Source: Marinoscillum furvescens DSM 4134 (GTDB lineage: Bacteria > Bacteroidota > Bacteroidia > Cytophagales > Cyclobacteriaceae). Taken from it: 47,580 nucleotides of DNA. Below, piece after piece: positions 9,805 through 19,425 of this stretch. The translations under genes were made by a program, and so were the position numbers. Below the pieces are notes generated by a model that saw only the letters and a program-made list of their open reading frames with translations, was not told where the DNA came from and made no database searches. Numbering within the stretch: position 1 is the stretch's first letter; each line of letters begins with the position of its first letter. The DNA lies in NCBI RefSeq assembly GCF_003386095.1, contig NZ_QREG01000010.1, positions 89,593-137,172 of the forward strand. The letters are read 5' to 3'.

Positions 9805-11442
9805 ATGAAATTCAAACCGTATTTGATCTACCTTACAGGACTGCTTTTAGCCGCAGCTTGTCAGCAAAAACCAGCGCAAGAAGCGAAACGCCCTAATATC
9901 CTGTTTATCATGTCTGATGATCATGCCTACCAGGCCATTAGCGCCTATGGCAGCAAGCTAATCAGCACCCCAAACATTGACCGCCTGGCCAAAGAGGGGA
10001 TGCTTTTTACCAATGCCTGCGTCACCAACTCGATCTGTGCACCGTCCCGAGCTACGATCCTTACTGGCAAGCACAACCACATCAATGGAAAGATTGATAA
10101 CCTGATGCCATTTGATACCACGCAGGTGACTTTTCCTCAGATCTTTCAGGCCAATGGCTATCAAACGGCCATGTTTGGCAAGCTCCACTTTGGCAACAAT
10201 CCAAAAGGAGTGGATGATTTCATGATTTTGCCCGGCCAGGGCTATTACCTCAACCCAGATTTTAATACCCCGGAGGGGGATACCACCATCATGGGCTATG
10301 TCACCGATGTGATCACCGACCTGACGCTCAACTGGCTCCAGGACGGGCGTGATGAAGACAAGCCATTCATGATGATGTATATGCACAAGGCGCCACACCG
10401 CCCATGGTGGCCCCGAGCAGATAAGTTTGCGGAGTTTACCAAAAAGCGATTTCCAGAGCCGGCTACATTGTTTGATGACTATGAAAACAGAGGCACGGCT
10501 GCCAAAACTGCCGAAATGAACCTGCTGACTCATATGATGTACAGCCACGATAGCAAGATCCGACCGGAGCTACTGGAGCAGATGGGGGATAAAGCGAGTC
10601 CTAAAGTAGAGGAGTTTGAAAATGGCTTCTACGGACCTTATGGTCGAGCTACGGATGAGCAGAAAGCACTATATGATCCCATTTTGGATTCTATCAACAA
10701 CTGGTTTGAACAAAACTGGCCGACACTCTCTCAGGAGGAGAAAATGAAATGGAAATACCAGCGCTATATGCAGGACTACCTGGGCTGTATATCGTCTGTG
10801 GATGACAATGTAGGCCGCGTGTTGGATTACCTGGATGAAAGTGGCCTGGCCGAAAACACCATCGTGGTGTACACCTCAGATCAGGGCTTCTACCTCGGCG
10901 AGCACGGATGGTTTGATAAGCGTTTTATCTATGACGAGTCGTTCAAAACGCCTCTCATGGTGCGGTGGCCTGAAAAGGTCAAGGCCGGAACCGTGGAAAA
11001 TGAAATGGTTCAAAACCTGGACTTTGCCCAAACGCTGCTGCAAGCTGCAGGCATCAACCCTCCTGAGGACATGCAGGGCGAAAGCCTGATGCCGCTACTC
11101 ACCGGCAACAAAGAGCAGTGGGATCGTGATGCCGTGTACTACCACTACTACGAGTATCCGAGTGTGCATATGGTAAAGCGCCACTATGGTATAGTGACTA
11201 AGGAATACAAGCTGGCACATTTCTACTACGATGTGGACGAGTGGGAGCTATACGATCGACTCAACGATCCACAGGAGCTAAACAATGTCTATAATGATCC
11301 AGATTATGCAGGGGTGGTAGCCGAGCTAAAAACCAAACTGGCAGACCTGCGAAAGCAGTACAAAGATTCGCCTGAGCTGGACCAAAAGTATATCGACATC
11401 TACAAAAGCATGCAAGTAGAGAAAGGCAATGATTTTTGGTAA
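9805..11442 (+). CDS. Arylsulfatase-family lipoprotein (S1-type sulfatase)
   Basis: This 545-residue protein has a lipobox (LLLAAAC, Cys about 19), so it is an exported lipoprotein. Sulfatase signatures are clear. RPNILFIMSDDHAYQ carries the metal-binding Asp pair. SICAPSRATILTGK carries the C-x-P-S-R site, whose Cys (residue 78) would become formylglycine. MYMHKAPHRPWWP and VVYTSDQGFYLGEHGWFDKR carry further active-site residues. The C-terminus (about 440-520; VTKEYKLAHFYYD, EWELYDRLNDPQELNN) is the usual sulfatase DUF4976-type end. It should hydrolyse sulfate esters on a glycan; the exact substrate cannot be read. An anaerobic-type maturase or FGE is needed and is not in the window. It lies left of the GH71/99 locus, but convergent genes and a terminator separate it. 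Confidence 0.95.
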   Translation: MKFKPYLIYLTGLLLAAACQQKPAQEAKRPNILFIMSDDHAYQAISAYGSKLISTPNIDRLAKEGMLFTNACVTNSICAPSRATILTGKHNHINGKIDNLMPFDTTQVTFPQIFQANGYQTAMFGKLHFGNNPKGVDDFMILPGQGYYLNPDFNTPEGDTTIMGYVTDVITDLTLNWLQDGRDEDKPFMMMYMHKAPHRPWWPRADKFAEFTKKRFPEPATLFDDYENRGTAAKTAEMNLLTHMMYSHDSKIRPELLEQMGDKASPKVEEFENGFYGPYGRATDEQKALYDPILDSINNWFEQNWPTLSQEEKMKWKYQRYMQDYLGCISSVDDNVGRVLDYLDESGLAENTIVVYTSDQGFYLGEHGWFDKRFIYDESFKTPLMVRWPEKVKAGTVENEMVQNLDFAQTLLQAAGINPPEDMQGESLMPLLTGNKEQWDRDAVYYHYYEYPSVHMVKRHYGIVTKEYKLAHFYYDVDEWELYDRLNDPQELNNVYNDPDYAGVVAELKTKLADLRKQYKDSPELDQKYIDIYKSMQVEKGNDFW

Positions 11443-11489
11443 AAAGGATTGAATAGTAACTGTACACTAGTAGCTATCAAAACGATCAA

Positions 11490-11527
11490 GACACCTCCTT
11501 CGAGTAATTTCGGGGGAGGTGTTTTTG
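11490..11527. terminator. Bidirectional rho-independent terminator
   Basis: An 8-bp stem, ACACCTCC (11491-11498) paired with GGAGGTGT (11515-11522), is followed by a T-run (tttttgg). It lies between the convergent sulfatase and AraC genes. The same stem sequence is used by the terminator at 24612..24650. Confidence 0.75.
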
Positions 11528-11591
11528 GTTATTGATGTGTGGTTAATAGCTTAATAAGCAGTATTTTGAGGTGTGCTGTCTGAAAGATTTT

Positions 11592-12449
11592 CTAGTTTAA
11601 TTTTAGACCAAATTTCTTTCGATACTGCAGAGGCGTTACATTCTTAGTTTTTTTGAAAATCCTATTGAAGTTTGATGCATTGGTAAAGCCGGACAACCCA
11701 TAAACAACCCCAACAGGAGTGTCTGATTCAATCAGTAGTTGGCAAGCTCGTTTTATCCTCAGGTCGAGTAGGTATTGAGTAAATGATCGGTAAGTGTATT
11801 TTTTAAAAAAATGACTGAATGAAGAAGGGGAGAAGTTAAATTTTTCCGCAATTTCATGCATACTGATGTTTTCGTGAAAATGATCGTCAATGTACCGGCA
11901 TACTTTTTCTATTCTGAAATCTATCTCATTCATTTCTGTTTGCCTGTGATTGAAGTGCAGGAGTGCCTTTCGGTATTGCAATGAGGCCATGAAATTGAGC
12001 AACTGAAGAAAGGCAATAAACGCATCAAACCCCTCAAGATCTATTAGCTCCATGATTTTACCCGTTAAAGGCGGAATGTCTTTCTTGTCGAAGATCACTC
12101 CACTACTCGAATCGTCAAGTAGCTTGGAGATGGCCCACATTCCTTCTGTTTTGAGCAGGTTAAATTCGAATAGTTCGTTTGAAAATTGGATGGTAATTAC
12201 TCGGACGCCTTTTTCTTCTGATCCTCTCCATGCATGCAACAGGTTTGGGCCTATAAGTGCGATATCGCTTTGCTCAAAGTGCTCCTGGTTATCACCAATT
12301 ATTCTGGTGCCATTGGTGTTCAGTACCACGTTGATCTCATATTCAGGGTGTAGGTGTACCGGGTAGTCAAACTTGGCATCAAAGTGATTTTGCAGAATAA
12401 AACAAGAGTAATCTACCAGGGGTGTAAGTTCTCTTTTGAATTTTTTCAA
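11592..12449 (-). CDS. AraC-family transcriptional regulator with cupin sensor
   Basis: This 285-residue protein has an N-terminal cupin-like sensor (~28-95; YPVHLHPEYEINVVLN, GPNLLHAW) and a C-terminal AraC DNA-binding domain (~185-280). Two helix-turn-helix units are visible (ISMHEIAEKFNFSPSSFSHF and GVVYGLSGFTNASNFNRIF), followed by the family tail TPLQYRKKFG. The start is a TTG at 12449; an in-frame stop lies three codons upstream and no ATG is near. It is divergent from the first GH71/99 gene and is the only regulator in the locus. It is therefore the best candidate to bind the AGTATCA repeats at 12514..12574 and 14583..14643. Binding of a mannose-type oligosaccharide by the cupin is inference. 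Confidence 0.92.
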   Translation of the reverse strand: MKKFKRELTPLVDYSCFILQNHFDAKFDYPVHLHPEYEINVVLNTNGTRIIGDNQEHFEQSDIALIGPNLLHAWRGSEEKGVRVITIQFSNELFEFNLLKTEGMWAISKLLDDSSSGVIFDKKDIPPLTGKIMELIDLEGFDAFIAFLQLLNFMASLQYRKALLHFNHRQTEMNEIDFRIEKVCRYIDDHFHENISMHEIAEKFNFSPSSFSHFFKKYTYRSFTQYLLDLRIKRACQLLIESDTPVGVVYGLSGFTNASNFNRIFKKTKNVTPLQYRKKFGLKLN

Positions 12450-12513
12450 TTTATCTTATTTGATTTTGGTTGAGTCTCAATTTTATATGCCGAATTAGGT
12501 TGAAAAGTATGAT

Positions 12514-12603
12514 AATATCAATTTCTAATCAATTTGGATTCAGCATAGTATCACAAAAAGGATTCAAAGTATCATTTACAGCATCTACGCTTCTCTAGAT
12601 TTG
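12514..12603 (+). promoter_or_regulatory. Promoter of first GH71/99 gene with phased AGTATCA sites
   Basis: Three sites are seen: AATATCA at 12514, AGTATCA at 12547 and AGTATCA at 12568, spaced 33 and 21 bp. The last site lies 28 bp before a Bacteroidota -7 element, TAGATTTG (12596-12603), and overlaps the -33 position. The same spacing, -7 box and flanking text (GCTTCTCTAG) recur before susC. Further homology (TTTTTATC...CTGA.AATGAA) lies at 12663-12696 in the leader. Direct repeats two helical turns apart next to -33 suit an AraC-type activator. The transcript leader would be about 320 nt; I see no other gene in 12450-12934. Confidence 0.75.
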
Positions 12604-12934
12604 ACTTATATAATGGCGTAATCATCAGCCTTGCTTTTCCTCAGCTTTGGCATATATAATGCTTTTTATCGAACTGATAATGAAATGTTTATGCTGAAGA
12701 TTTAAAATCTAAATGAGGGAAGAAGCATTGAAGTGGGTTGTCGAGTTTGCCTGTTAGGGTAAGGGAGAGTTGACTCCTTCTTTCATGCCATTGTAATTCA
12801 CGTGTGTTAATCACTGGTCAGATCCATTTTCACAATCAAAGACTCTGCTGCCCGGATGAAAAAAACATAAGTTTTTTAGTCAGATGCACGAATTAGCACG
12901 CAGGACGATACAAGAAACCAAATACCTAATTATC

Positions 12935-14212
12935 ATGATTTATAGTCAATTAAAACAAATTATTCCTCTGCAAATCGCATTGACAGTACTCTTGCTATCA
13001 TCTTGTGAAGGTGACGTAGATGAGTTAGAGGCTGAATACTCCACCGATCAGGTTACTTCATCGAATGCTCCTCAGTTGAATGAAACATTCGAAGTAGGAA
13101 AACCATCCAATGTGAATGAAAAAGTGTATATGCATTACTTAGCATGGTTTGGTGAGGGGATAGGCGGAAGACACTGGACGGATGGAACGGTTAGTGAACC
13201 CTTAATTGGATATTACGATTCACAATCCTGGGCAACACATTTGTATCATATTCTTTTGTCAGCAGCAGTAGGAATAGACGGTGCCGTGATCAATGTTAGG
13301 ACGGAATACGATCAGCAGTCTTTTGAAAAATTCATTGAATCAATTAAGCGTATTGATGCCATCTACCCGGACTTTGAGTATGATATATCACTCAGCACGG
13401 ATGACCAGGATGCTACCATCAATTCGGTGACACAAAGGTTTTCCAATATAAGGGATAGTATCATCCCAAATACAACACACTACCTGTATAAAAACGGAGA
13501 ACCTGTAATATTCATTTGGGATTATGCAGGCAATGTTTCCCCTCAAGAATATCGAAATATTGCCAATAATGTATTTTATGGTTCACCAGTATTGCTAAAA
13601 AATGAAATTGATGTGAATGCTGTGCCCGGGCAGTTTGTAATGAATTCGTACTACCCATGGATACAAGGGTGGGCAAGTGATGGCTCCGAATGGGGACAGA
13701 CCTACTTAAATTGGTTTTACAACACTAAAATTGATTTTCAGCTAAACAACAAGGTAGAGTTTGTAACCGGAGCTGTATGGCCTGGGTTCGATGACAGAAA
13801 TGTTGTTTGGGGACAAAACCGATGGATAGATAGAAGAGGAGGACAAACATATACAGATACCTGGTCATTCATTAATAATTCATTTACTGGAGACATAGAT
13901 TGGGTTATACTGGAAACCTGGAATGACTTCAACGAAGGTTCAGAGCTAGAGCCAACGACTACTGATAATTATCAATACCTGGGTTTAACCGCTACGCATA
14001 TAGCAAGTTATAAAGGTGAGCCAAGTTTAATCGATAGTGAACAGTGGATGTTTAAAGCCGCAATTAAAATCTATGAGGCCGCAAAGCTTATTGAAGATGG
14101 AGACCGGGACTGCAGTGTTTTTCACCCCATATTAGAAGATGCTATTGAGCATTATTTAAAAACCAATGGCCAGGAAGCGCATGATTTGGCAGAACAAATC
14201 ATATTAGGGTAG
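12935..14212 (+). CDS. GH71/99-like glycoside hydrolase, lipoprotein (paralogue 1)
   Basis: I chose the ATG at 12935, giving 425 residues, because a lipoprotein signal follows directly (LTVLLLSSC). The frame also opens at 12884 but with a charged, non-signal leader. The domain matches the GH71/GH99-like TIM-barrel group: VYMHYLAWFGEG, GYYDSQSWATHLYHILL, GIDGAVINVRTEYD, AVWPGFDDRNVVWGQNRWID and ETWNDFNEGSELEP. In GH99 endo-alpha-mannosidases two Glu three residues apart are catalytic. Here the equivalent positions appear to be D331 and E334 (WNDFNEG). It is an outer-membrane or periplasmic lipoprotein, likely an endo-acting mannan-type glycosidase. It has its own promoter, which is a copy of the susC one. 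Confidence 0.82.
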   Translation: MIYSQLKQIIPLQIALTVLLLSSCEGDVDELEAEYSTDQVTSSNAPQLNETFEVGKPSNVNEKVYMHYLAWFGEGIGGRHWTDGTVSEPLIGYYDSQSWATHLYHILLSAAVGIDGAVINVRTEYDQQSFEKFIESIKRIDAIYPDFEYDISLSTDDQDATINSVTQRFSNIRDSIIPNTTHYLYKNGEPVIFIWDYAGNVSPQEYRNIANNVFYGSPVLLKNEIDVNAVPGQFVMNSYYPWIQGWASDGSEWGQTYLNWFYNTKIDFQLNNKVEFVTGAVWPGFDDRNVVWGQNRWIDRRGGQTYTDTWSFINNSFTGDIDWVILETWNDFNEGSELEPTTTDNYQYLGLTATHIASYKGEPSLIDSEQWMFKAAIKIYEAAKLIEDGDRDCSVFHPILEDAIEHYLKTNGQEAHDLAEQIILG

Positions 14213-14282
14213 TCGCACAATTAGCTATCATAAAAGGAAAGTAACTTCAGCGGATTATGAGACCTGGCATAGCGGTGGTTTT

Positions 14283-14298
14283 ATCCTATTAATAGGAT
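14283..14298. other. Perfect 16-bp palindrome
   Basis: ATCCTATTAATAGGAT is a perfect dyad just upstream of the terminator hairpin and 70 bp after the GH71/99 stop codon. It could be an operator or part of the transcript end structure; its role is unknown. Confidence 0.5.
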
Positions 14299-14305
14299 TG
14301 ATTAT

Positions 14306-14350
14306 AAGGCCATCTTCTTATTGAAAAGGAGATGGCCTTTTAGCTTTTTT
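14306..14350 (+). terminator. Rho-independent terminator after first GH71/99 gene
   Basis: A 10-bp perfect stem, AAGGCCATCT (14306-14315) with AGATGGCCTT (14330-14339), is followed by TTAGCTTTTTT. It separates the first GH71/99 transcript from the susC promoter. The stretch 14351-14582 holds no gene that I can see. Confidence 0.8.
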
Positions 14351-14582
14351 ATCAATCCATTGTAAAAAATGTCTTGTTTGAGAGCCGTAATTTTCTTTGA
14401 ACTCAGAGCAAACACAGCGAGTCATTCATATTTGCCATTTTGCTCGTGGTGTTTTTATGATTCATCCCTCAAAAAAAGTGTTGGCAATTATCAGGTTTAG
14501 GAGATTTAAATTCTCACAAATGAGGTTCATTTTTTTGTCTAATCGCTAATGCATCAGGGCTGATTACTCCATAATATGTGAA

Positions 14583-14672
14583 AGTATCAATAGTTTGATG
14601 AGTAGCCTTCATATGAGTATCAAAAAAAGGATTTATAGTATCATTTTTAGCTGCTATGCTTCTCTAGTTTTG
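14583..14672 (+). promoter_or_regulatory. susC promoter with phased AGTATCA sites
   Basis: Three exact AGTATCA copies lie at 14583, 14616 and 14637 (spacing 33 and 21 bp). TAGTTTTG (14665-14672), matching the Bacteroidota TAnnTTTG -7 element, lies 28 bp after the start of the last copy. An inverted repeat, ATCAA...TTGAT, overlaps the first copy (14586-14599). The arrangement is identical to that at 12514..12603. Leader text at 14730-14763 also matches 12663-12696. It probably drives the operon to 24446 under the AraC regulator. Confidence 0.8.
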
Positions 14673-14793
14673 TCTGTACAACGAATTAGTTCGCCAGCTC
14701 CATTTTGCGAGCGTTTAGCGTTTGTCATGTTTTTATCAAGCTGAAAATGAATTGCTTACGCTGGTGTGTTTTGTCGGGATAAAAGAGAAGAAA

Positions 14794-17700
14794 ATGAAAG
14801 TTTTAAGGAGTATTCGAGTATTGGTTATGCTGTGTTTTGCGCTGGGAGTTTCCGATCTGGTAGGCCAGGACCTACGAGTGTCAGGTACGGTAGTGGATGA
14901 ACACGGCGAGCCACTAATAGGAGCACATGTATTAGTCGTGGGTGAAGCACGTGGAGCGATTACCGATATCTCAGGTGCGTTTGATCTGCTGGTCACTGAT
15001 AGTTCGGTAGATATCAGTGTCTCTATGCTTGGTTTTCAGACAGAAATGCTAAATGTTGCAGCGGGTTCTCCAGTAAATATTACACTCTATGAGGATCTTG
15101 ATTTGATGGAGGAAGTAGTGGTGATCGGCTATGGCACACAAAAGAAGGAGGATTTCACCGGTTCTATTTCGTCCATAGATAGTGATGTTTTCGAGAGCCA
15201 GCCGATTGTACGACTAGACAATGCACTAAGTGGGCGAGCAGCTGGTGTGCAGGTCAATGCCAATTCGGGAGCTCCTGGTGGTGATGTGAAAATAAGAATC
15301 AGAGGGGCAAACTCTATATTGGGTAATAACCAACCACTTATAGTTATTGATGGTGTGATTGGCGCCGACATGCAGTTGATCTCCCAGAGCGATATCCAGT
15401 CGATAGATATTCTTAAAGATGCATCTGCTACAGCCATTTATGGCAGTAGAGGAGCGAATGGAGTAGTAATGATTACTACCAGGGAAGGTACTCCAGGGGG
15501 AGTTGCTGTAAACCTTCACAGTTTTTACAGTGTATCGGAGTTGCCTCGTAAAATCGACTACCTGTCTGCAGCGGAATTCGCCGAACTGTATAATGCGTAT
15601 GATCGCGACATTTATTATAACCCACTGTTTCCATACGAAGCGCCTTTCTCAGAGGAGCAGATAACCGCATTTCGTCAAAATGGAGGAACAGATTGGCAGG
15701 ATGAGCTATTTCAACAGGGACATACTCAAAGTCATGAAGTTTCGGTTCGCGGTGCAAATGAATCAGTAAAATATGCACTGTCAGCTTCTTTGTTGGATCA
15801 GGAAGGGATATTGATCAATACCGGGTTTGAAAGGTTTAATATTCGCTCGAAAGTGGATATAGATCTATCGGAAAAATGGAAACTAGGCCTCAATGTCTTT
15901 GGAAGCAGATTAAAGGGGAAAAACAACACCAATGTTGGTTCACAGTTTGGCGCAATAGGCAGGATGCCTCAGTGGGTAGCCACAGAGCCTATTTTCGATG
16001 AAAATGGGACATTTTATAATAACTCTCCAGAATATGGGGCCGTCACCGGAAATCCAGTTGGCTTGCAAAACACCCAGTTATTCGGGTATGTAGCAGATAA
16101 TTATCTTCCTTCAGCTTCTCTGTCGTATCTGATTATTCCAGGGTTGGATGTCAAGGCTTCCACGGCAATCGATGTGAAAAATCAGACGAACCATTATTTT
16201 AATGACAACTATTTGCTCGAAGGACCTAGCGGTGTAACCAGTGCAGGATTGAACAAATCGCGACGCGTTCGAACTCAATATAGCCTAATCACCAACTACA
16301 AGAAGTCTTTTGGAGTCCATGATTTACAGCTTACAGGAATCTATGAAGGTACATCGTTTAAAGATGAGGGGTTTGGAGCAGACGTGTCTAACTTAAATGC
16401 TTCCTCTTTACAGTATTACAATCTTTCACTCAGTGGGAATCAGCGGGCATCTTCTTATTACTACGACGAGTATTTATCGTCACTGGCTTTTAGGGTGAAC
16501 TATATGCTGAACTATAAATATTTACTCACAGCTACTGTTCGCAGAGATGGTTCTTCCAAATTCTATGGAGCCAATAAATACAGTGTTTTTCCGTCGGTAG
16601 CATTGGCCTGGCATCTAGGGGACGAAGCATTCATTAAAGATCTTGGCTTGTTTAGTACGCTGAAACTTAGGGCCAGCTATGGACTGACGGGCAATCAGGC
16701 TGTGGGCTCGTATGGTACTTTGCCCTATTTTGTACAAAATCCTACGGTAGATTACAGTCCTGGAGGGCCTACTTCTGAAAGCATCACCGGACTGGGGATA
16801 GGAGCACCCGGTAACAGGTCTTTGAAATGGGAAACAACCAAACAATTGGATTTGGGAATGGAAGTTGGGGTCTGGGAAGATCGGGTCTTTGTAAATTTTG
16901 ACTATTACGAAAAATTCACAGAAGACCTATTGCTCGACTTTAGACTCCCGTTTTACGCAGGCAATGGAACGGTTATTTCCAACATTGGTGAAGTGAGCAA
17001 TAAGGGGTTTGAGCTGGCCGCTAATGCAATCATAGTAGACCAGAATGATTGGGGTTGGGATGTATCGGGAAACATCTCAGTGAATAGAAACAAGGTGCTG
17101 GACCTGGGTGATGAAGAGGTCATTTTTCCCACTACCAGATATGGGGATGCGGATGCTCCGATTAACATTATCAAACAGGGCCACTCACTGGGTACCTTTT
17201 ATGGGTATCTATATGAAGGCGTGTGGAAAAGCAGTGAGGCTGCCGAGGCAGCGCGCTATGGAAATGTACCTGGTGATGCCAAATACAAAGACCTTAATAA
17301 CGACCAGGTGATCGATACGGAAGATTTGGGCGTGATAGGTGTAGCCCAACCAGATTTTATTTTTGGGCTTAGCAGTAGCGTTCGTTACAAGGCATTTTCA
17401 CTGAATGTTTTATTTCAAGGAGTACAAGGGGGACAGGTTTTCAATGGCATGCACCAAAAGTCTGTGGGACTATTTGGACAAAGTCAGGCCTTTACCAGCC
17501 CGGATCACTACGATCGGTGGACGGAGGAAAATGAAAACACCGATGTGCCAGCGTTTAGCACTTCTTCTAAACTATTTGCTAACAGTAGCAGATGGCTGGA
17601 GGATGGTAGTTACCTGAGACTCAAAAACGTAACTGCAGCATATAATCTGCCTGCGTTCATTACGAATAAGATGCCGATTGCTTCTGCACAGATGTATCTA

Positions 17701-17871
17701 AGTGGAGATAACCTGTGGGTTAAGACCAATTACAAGGGATATGATCCTGAGGCGTCTTCTGCGGGAAACACCGTTGGTGGTGGGTCAAATACAGATGTGG
17801 ATCAAAATATTGATACAGGAGCATATCCAAGCCCAAGGACGGTGACTGTTGGTTTGAAAATCGGATTTTAA
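14794..17871 (+). CDS. susC: SusC/RagA-family TonB-linked outer-membrane transporter
   Basis: I chose the ATG at 14794 (1025 residues), which opens a signal peptide ending SDLVGQ. The frame extends to a TTG at 14722 without a leader. The order is: a carboxypeptidase-regulatory domain (~30-105; VSGTVVDEHGEPLIGAHVLV); a SusC box (~110; EEVVVIGYGTQKKEDFTGS); a plug domain (~130-240; GRAAGVQVNANSGAPGGDVK, PLIVIDGV, DASATAIYGSRGANGV); and a beta-barrel ending TVTVGLKIGF. It takes up oligosaccharides of the locus through the outer membrane with the SusD lipoprotein as lid, energised by TonB. No STN domain is seen, so anti-sigma signalling is unlikely. It is 10 bp ahead of susD and sits behind the phased AGTATCA promoter. 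Confidence 0.97.
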   Translation: MKVLRSIRVLVMLCFALGVSDLVGQDLRVSGTVVDEHGEPLIGAHVLVVGEARGAITDISGAFDLLVTDSSVDISVSMLGFQTEMLNVAAGSPVNITLYEDLDLMEEVVVIGYGTQKKEDFTGSISSIDSDVFESQPIVRLDNALSGRAAGVQVNANSGAPGGDVKIRIRGANSILGNNQPLIVIDGVIGADMQLISQSDIQSIDILKDASATAIYGSRGANGVVMITTREGTPGGVAVNLHSFYSVSELPRKIDYLSAAEFAELYNAYDRDIYYNPLFPYEAPFSEEQITAFRQNGGTDWQDELFQQGHTQSHEVSVRGANESVKYALSASLLDQEGILINTGFERFNIRSKVDIDLSEKWKLGLNVFGSRLKGKNNTNVGSQFGAIGRMPQWVATEPIFDENGTFYNNSPEYGAVTGNPVGLQNTQLFGYVADNYLPSASLSYLIIPGLDVKASTAIDVKNQTNHYFNDNYLLEGPSGVTSAGLNKSRRVRTQYSLITNYKKSFGVHDLQLTGIYEGTSFKDEGFGADVSNLNASSLQYYNLSLSGNQRASSYYYDEYLSSLAFRVNYMLNYKYLLTATVRRDGSSKFYGANKYSVFPSVALAWHLGDEAFIKDLGLFSTLKLRASYGLTGNQAVGSYGTLPYFVQNPTVDYSPGGPTSESITGLGIGAPGNRSLKWETTKQLDLGMEVGVWEDRVFVNFDYYEKFTEDLLLDFRLPFYAGNGTVISNIGEVSNKGFELAANAIIVDQNDWGWDVSGNISVNRNKVLDLGDEEVIFPTTRYGDADAPINIIKQGHSLGTFYGYLYEGVWKSSEAAEAARYGNVPGDAKYKDLNNDQVIDTEDLGVIGVAQPDFIFGLSSSVRYKAFSLNVLFQGVQGGQVFNGMHQKSVGLFGQSQAFTSPDHYDRWTEENENTDVPAFSTSSKLFANSSRWLEDGSYLRLKNVTAAYNLPAFITNKMPIASAQMYLSGDNLWVKTNYKGYDPEASSAGNTVGGGSNTDVDQNIDTGAYPSPRTVTVGLKIGF

Positions 17872-17881
17872 TTAGAGAGCA

Positions 17882-19378
17882 ATGAAAAAGAATCAATCAA
17901 ATACTATAATCGTCGCTTTGTTAGCCATGCTATTGGCAGCAGCGTGTGTAGAGCTGGACGAAAATCCCTACGGCAGACTAAATAACCCGGAAACGGCCTT
18001 TCAGGAATTAGCTAATCTGGATGCCTTAAGCATAGCCATGTATGCAGCCCTAAGGGGCGATGGAAGCTGGGCGGAGGGCTTTGCTACAGCCCAACATATG
18101 ACTACCATGTTTGGCGCGGATGACCTCACCACCATTGCTGGGGGCAACAAAGAACCTTATCGTGAGTTTGACTCCTTCAGCAAGTCTGCAAGTAATATCT
18201 GGATGTCCAACTTGTACAAAGGATGCTACCGTGCAATTTTGAATGCCAATGCATTGATCGAATATGCGCAATACACACAAGCTGACCCTGATGACATAGA
18301 CAACCTGATAGGTCAGGCGTATTTCATAAGAGGGTTGAGCTACTTTTATTTAGTGAGAAGCTGGGGCGAGGTACCACTCTACACCACACCTGGGGCACAC
18401 ATAGACATAGGACTATCTCCTGTAGACGACATTTACAATCAGGTGGTTGATGACTTCCTTCGAGCGGAAGAGTTATTGCCAGATAATCAAGCAGAGGTAG
18501 GTAGGCCTACCAGCGGTGCAGCAAAGGCTTTTTTGGCGAAAGCCTATTTGACCAGGGCTGGATGGCCAGTGAAAGATCAGGCCAGCTACGCATTGGCAGC
18601 TTCCAAAGCTAAAGAGGTGATTGATGGAAAGTCCAGGTGGGCATATGATTTGCTGGCCGATTTTGGTTCGCTGTGGCTAAGGGCTAATGACAACAGCACA
18701 GAGTCGGTGTTTGCGCTCCAGTACGACAGAAATACCGGTGACGGAGCCCACGCCAATCACCTCATGGGTACGGCTTCCATGCCGAAGGAAGAAAATGGCT
18801 GGGAGGATTTTTTCTGCGAATTGACATTTTTTAATGAGTTTCCGGCAGGCCCACGAAAAGATGCTACGTTCCGAACGCAGTTTTATACACAAGAAGGAGA
18901 TACAGTCCCTTATCAGGAATCAGCAGCCGGACATCCATATTATGCAAAGTTCAGAGATGGCGCTGTAGATGAGCAGACTCCATGGGTCAATGCTTACCAT
19001 ACAGCAGGAGCCTATATGCTCATGCGCTATGCAGACGTATTGCTCATTTATGCTGAAGCTCAGGCCCAGGCTCACGGTGCGGATGCCACGGCTTATGCAG
19101 CTATCAATGAAGTGAGAAACCGCGCAGGACTGGATGATCTGACTGAAGGCCTTGCCAGGGAGGGGTTTGTAGATGCAGTGATCGCAGAAAGAGGCTGGGA
19201 ATTTGCAGGAGAAGGCAAACGCTGGTACGATTTACTGAGGACAGAAAAAGTTCAGGAAGTGGTAAATAAGCGAGACCCGAGTGAGCAAGTGCCCATAATC
19301 GGAAATGTAACATTGGATAATTTGTATGCGCCTATCCCGGAGGCGGAAGTGCTCAAAAATCCCAAACTAGCTAAGTAG
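17882..19378 (+). CDS. susD: SusD/RagB-family nutrient-binding lipoprotein
   Basis: This 498-residue protein has a lipobox (MLLAAACVELDENPYG). The TPR-like SusD core contains AILNANALIEYAQ, GQAYFIRGLSYFYLVRSWGEVPLYT and GRPTSGAAKAFLAKAYL. The C-terminal SusD domain contains YMLMRYADVLLIYAEAQAQA, INEVRNRAGL and VIAERGWEFAGEGKRWYDLL. It is the surface lid of the SusC transporter and binds the oligosaccharide. It begins 10 bp after susC and is followed 47 bp later by the GH130 gene with no terminator between, so all are probably co-transcribed. Confidence 0.97.
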   Translation: MKKNQSNTIIVALLAMLLAAACVELDENPYGRLNNPETAFQELANLDALSIAMYAALRGDGSWAEGFATAQHMTTMFGADDLTTIAGGNKEPYREFDSFSKSASNIWMSNLYKGCYRAILNANALIEYAQYTQADPDDIDNLIGQAYFIRGLSYFYLVRSWGEVPLYTTPGAHIDIGLSPVDDIYNQVVDDFLRAEELLPDNQAEVGRPTSGAAKAFLAKAYLTRAGWPVKDQASYALAASKAKEVIDGKSRWAYDLLADFGSLWLRANDNSTESVFALQYDRNTGDGAHANHLMGTASMPKEENGWEDFFCELTFFNEFPAGPRKDATFRTQFYTQEGDTVPYQESAAGHPYYAKFRDGAVDEQTPWVNAYHTAGAYMLMRYADVLLIYAEAQAQAHGADATAYAAINEVRNRAGLDDLTEGLAREGFVDAVIAERGWEFAGEGKRWYDLLRTEKVQEVVNKRDPSEQVPIIGNVTLDNLYAPIPEAEVLKNPKLAK

Positions 19379-19425
19379 TAATTAACGCATAACACATATA
19401 AACTAGAATATTTAATCAATTCAGA

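Noticed and set aside
9958-10548. 196-codon minus-strand frame opposite the sulfatase
   Set aside because: The + frame carries the full sulfatase signatures; the antisense frame has no family features.
14722-14793. Upstream TTG start for SusC
   Set aside because: It begins inside the conserved leader and gives no signal peptide; the ATG at 14794 does.
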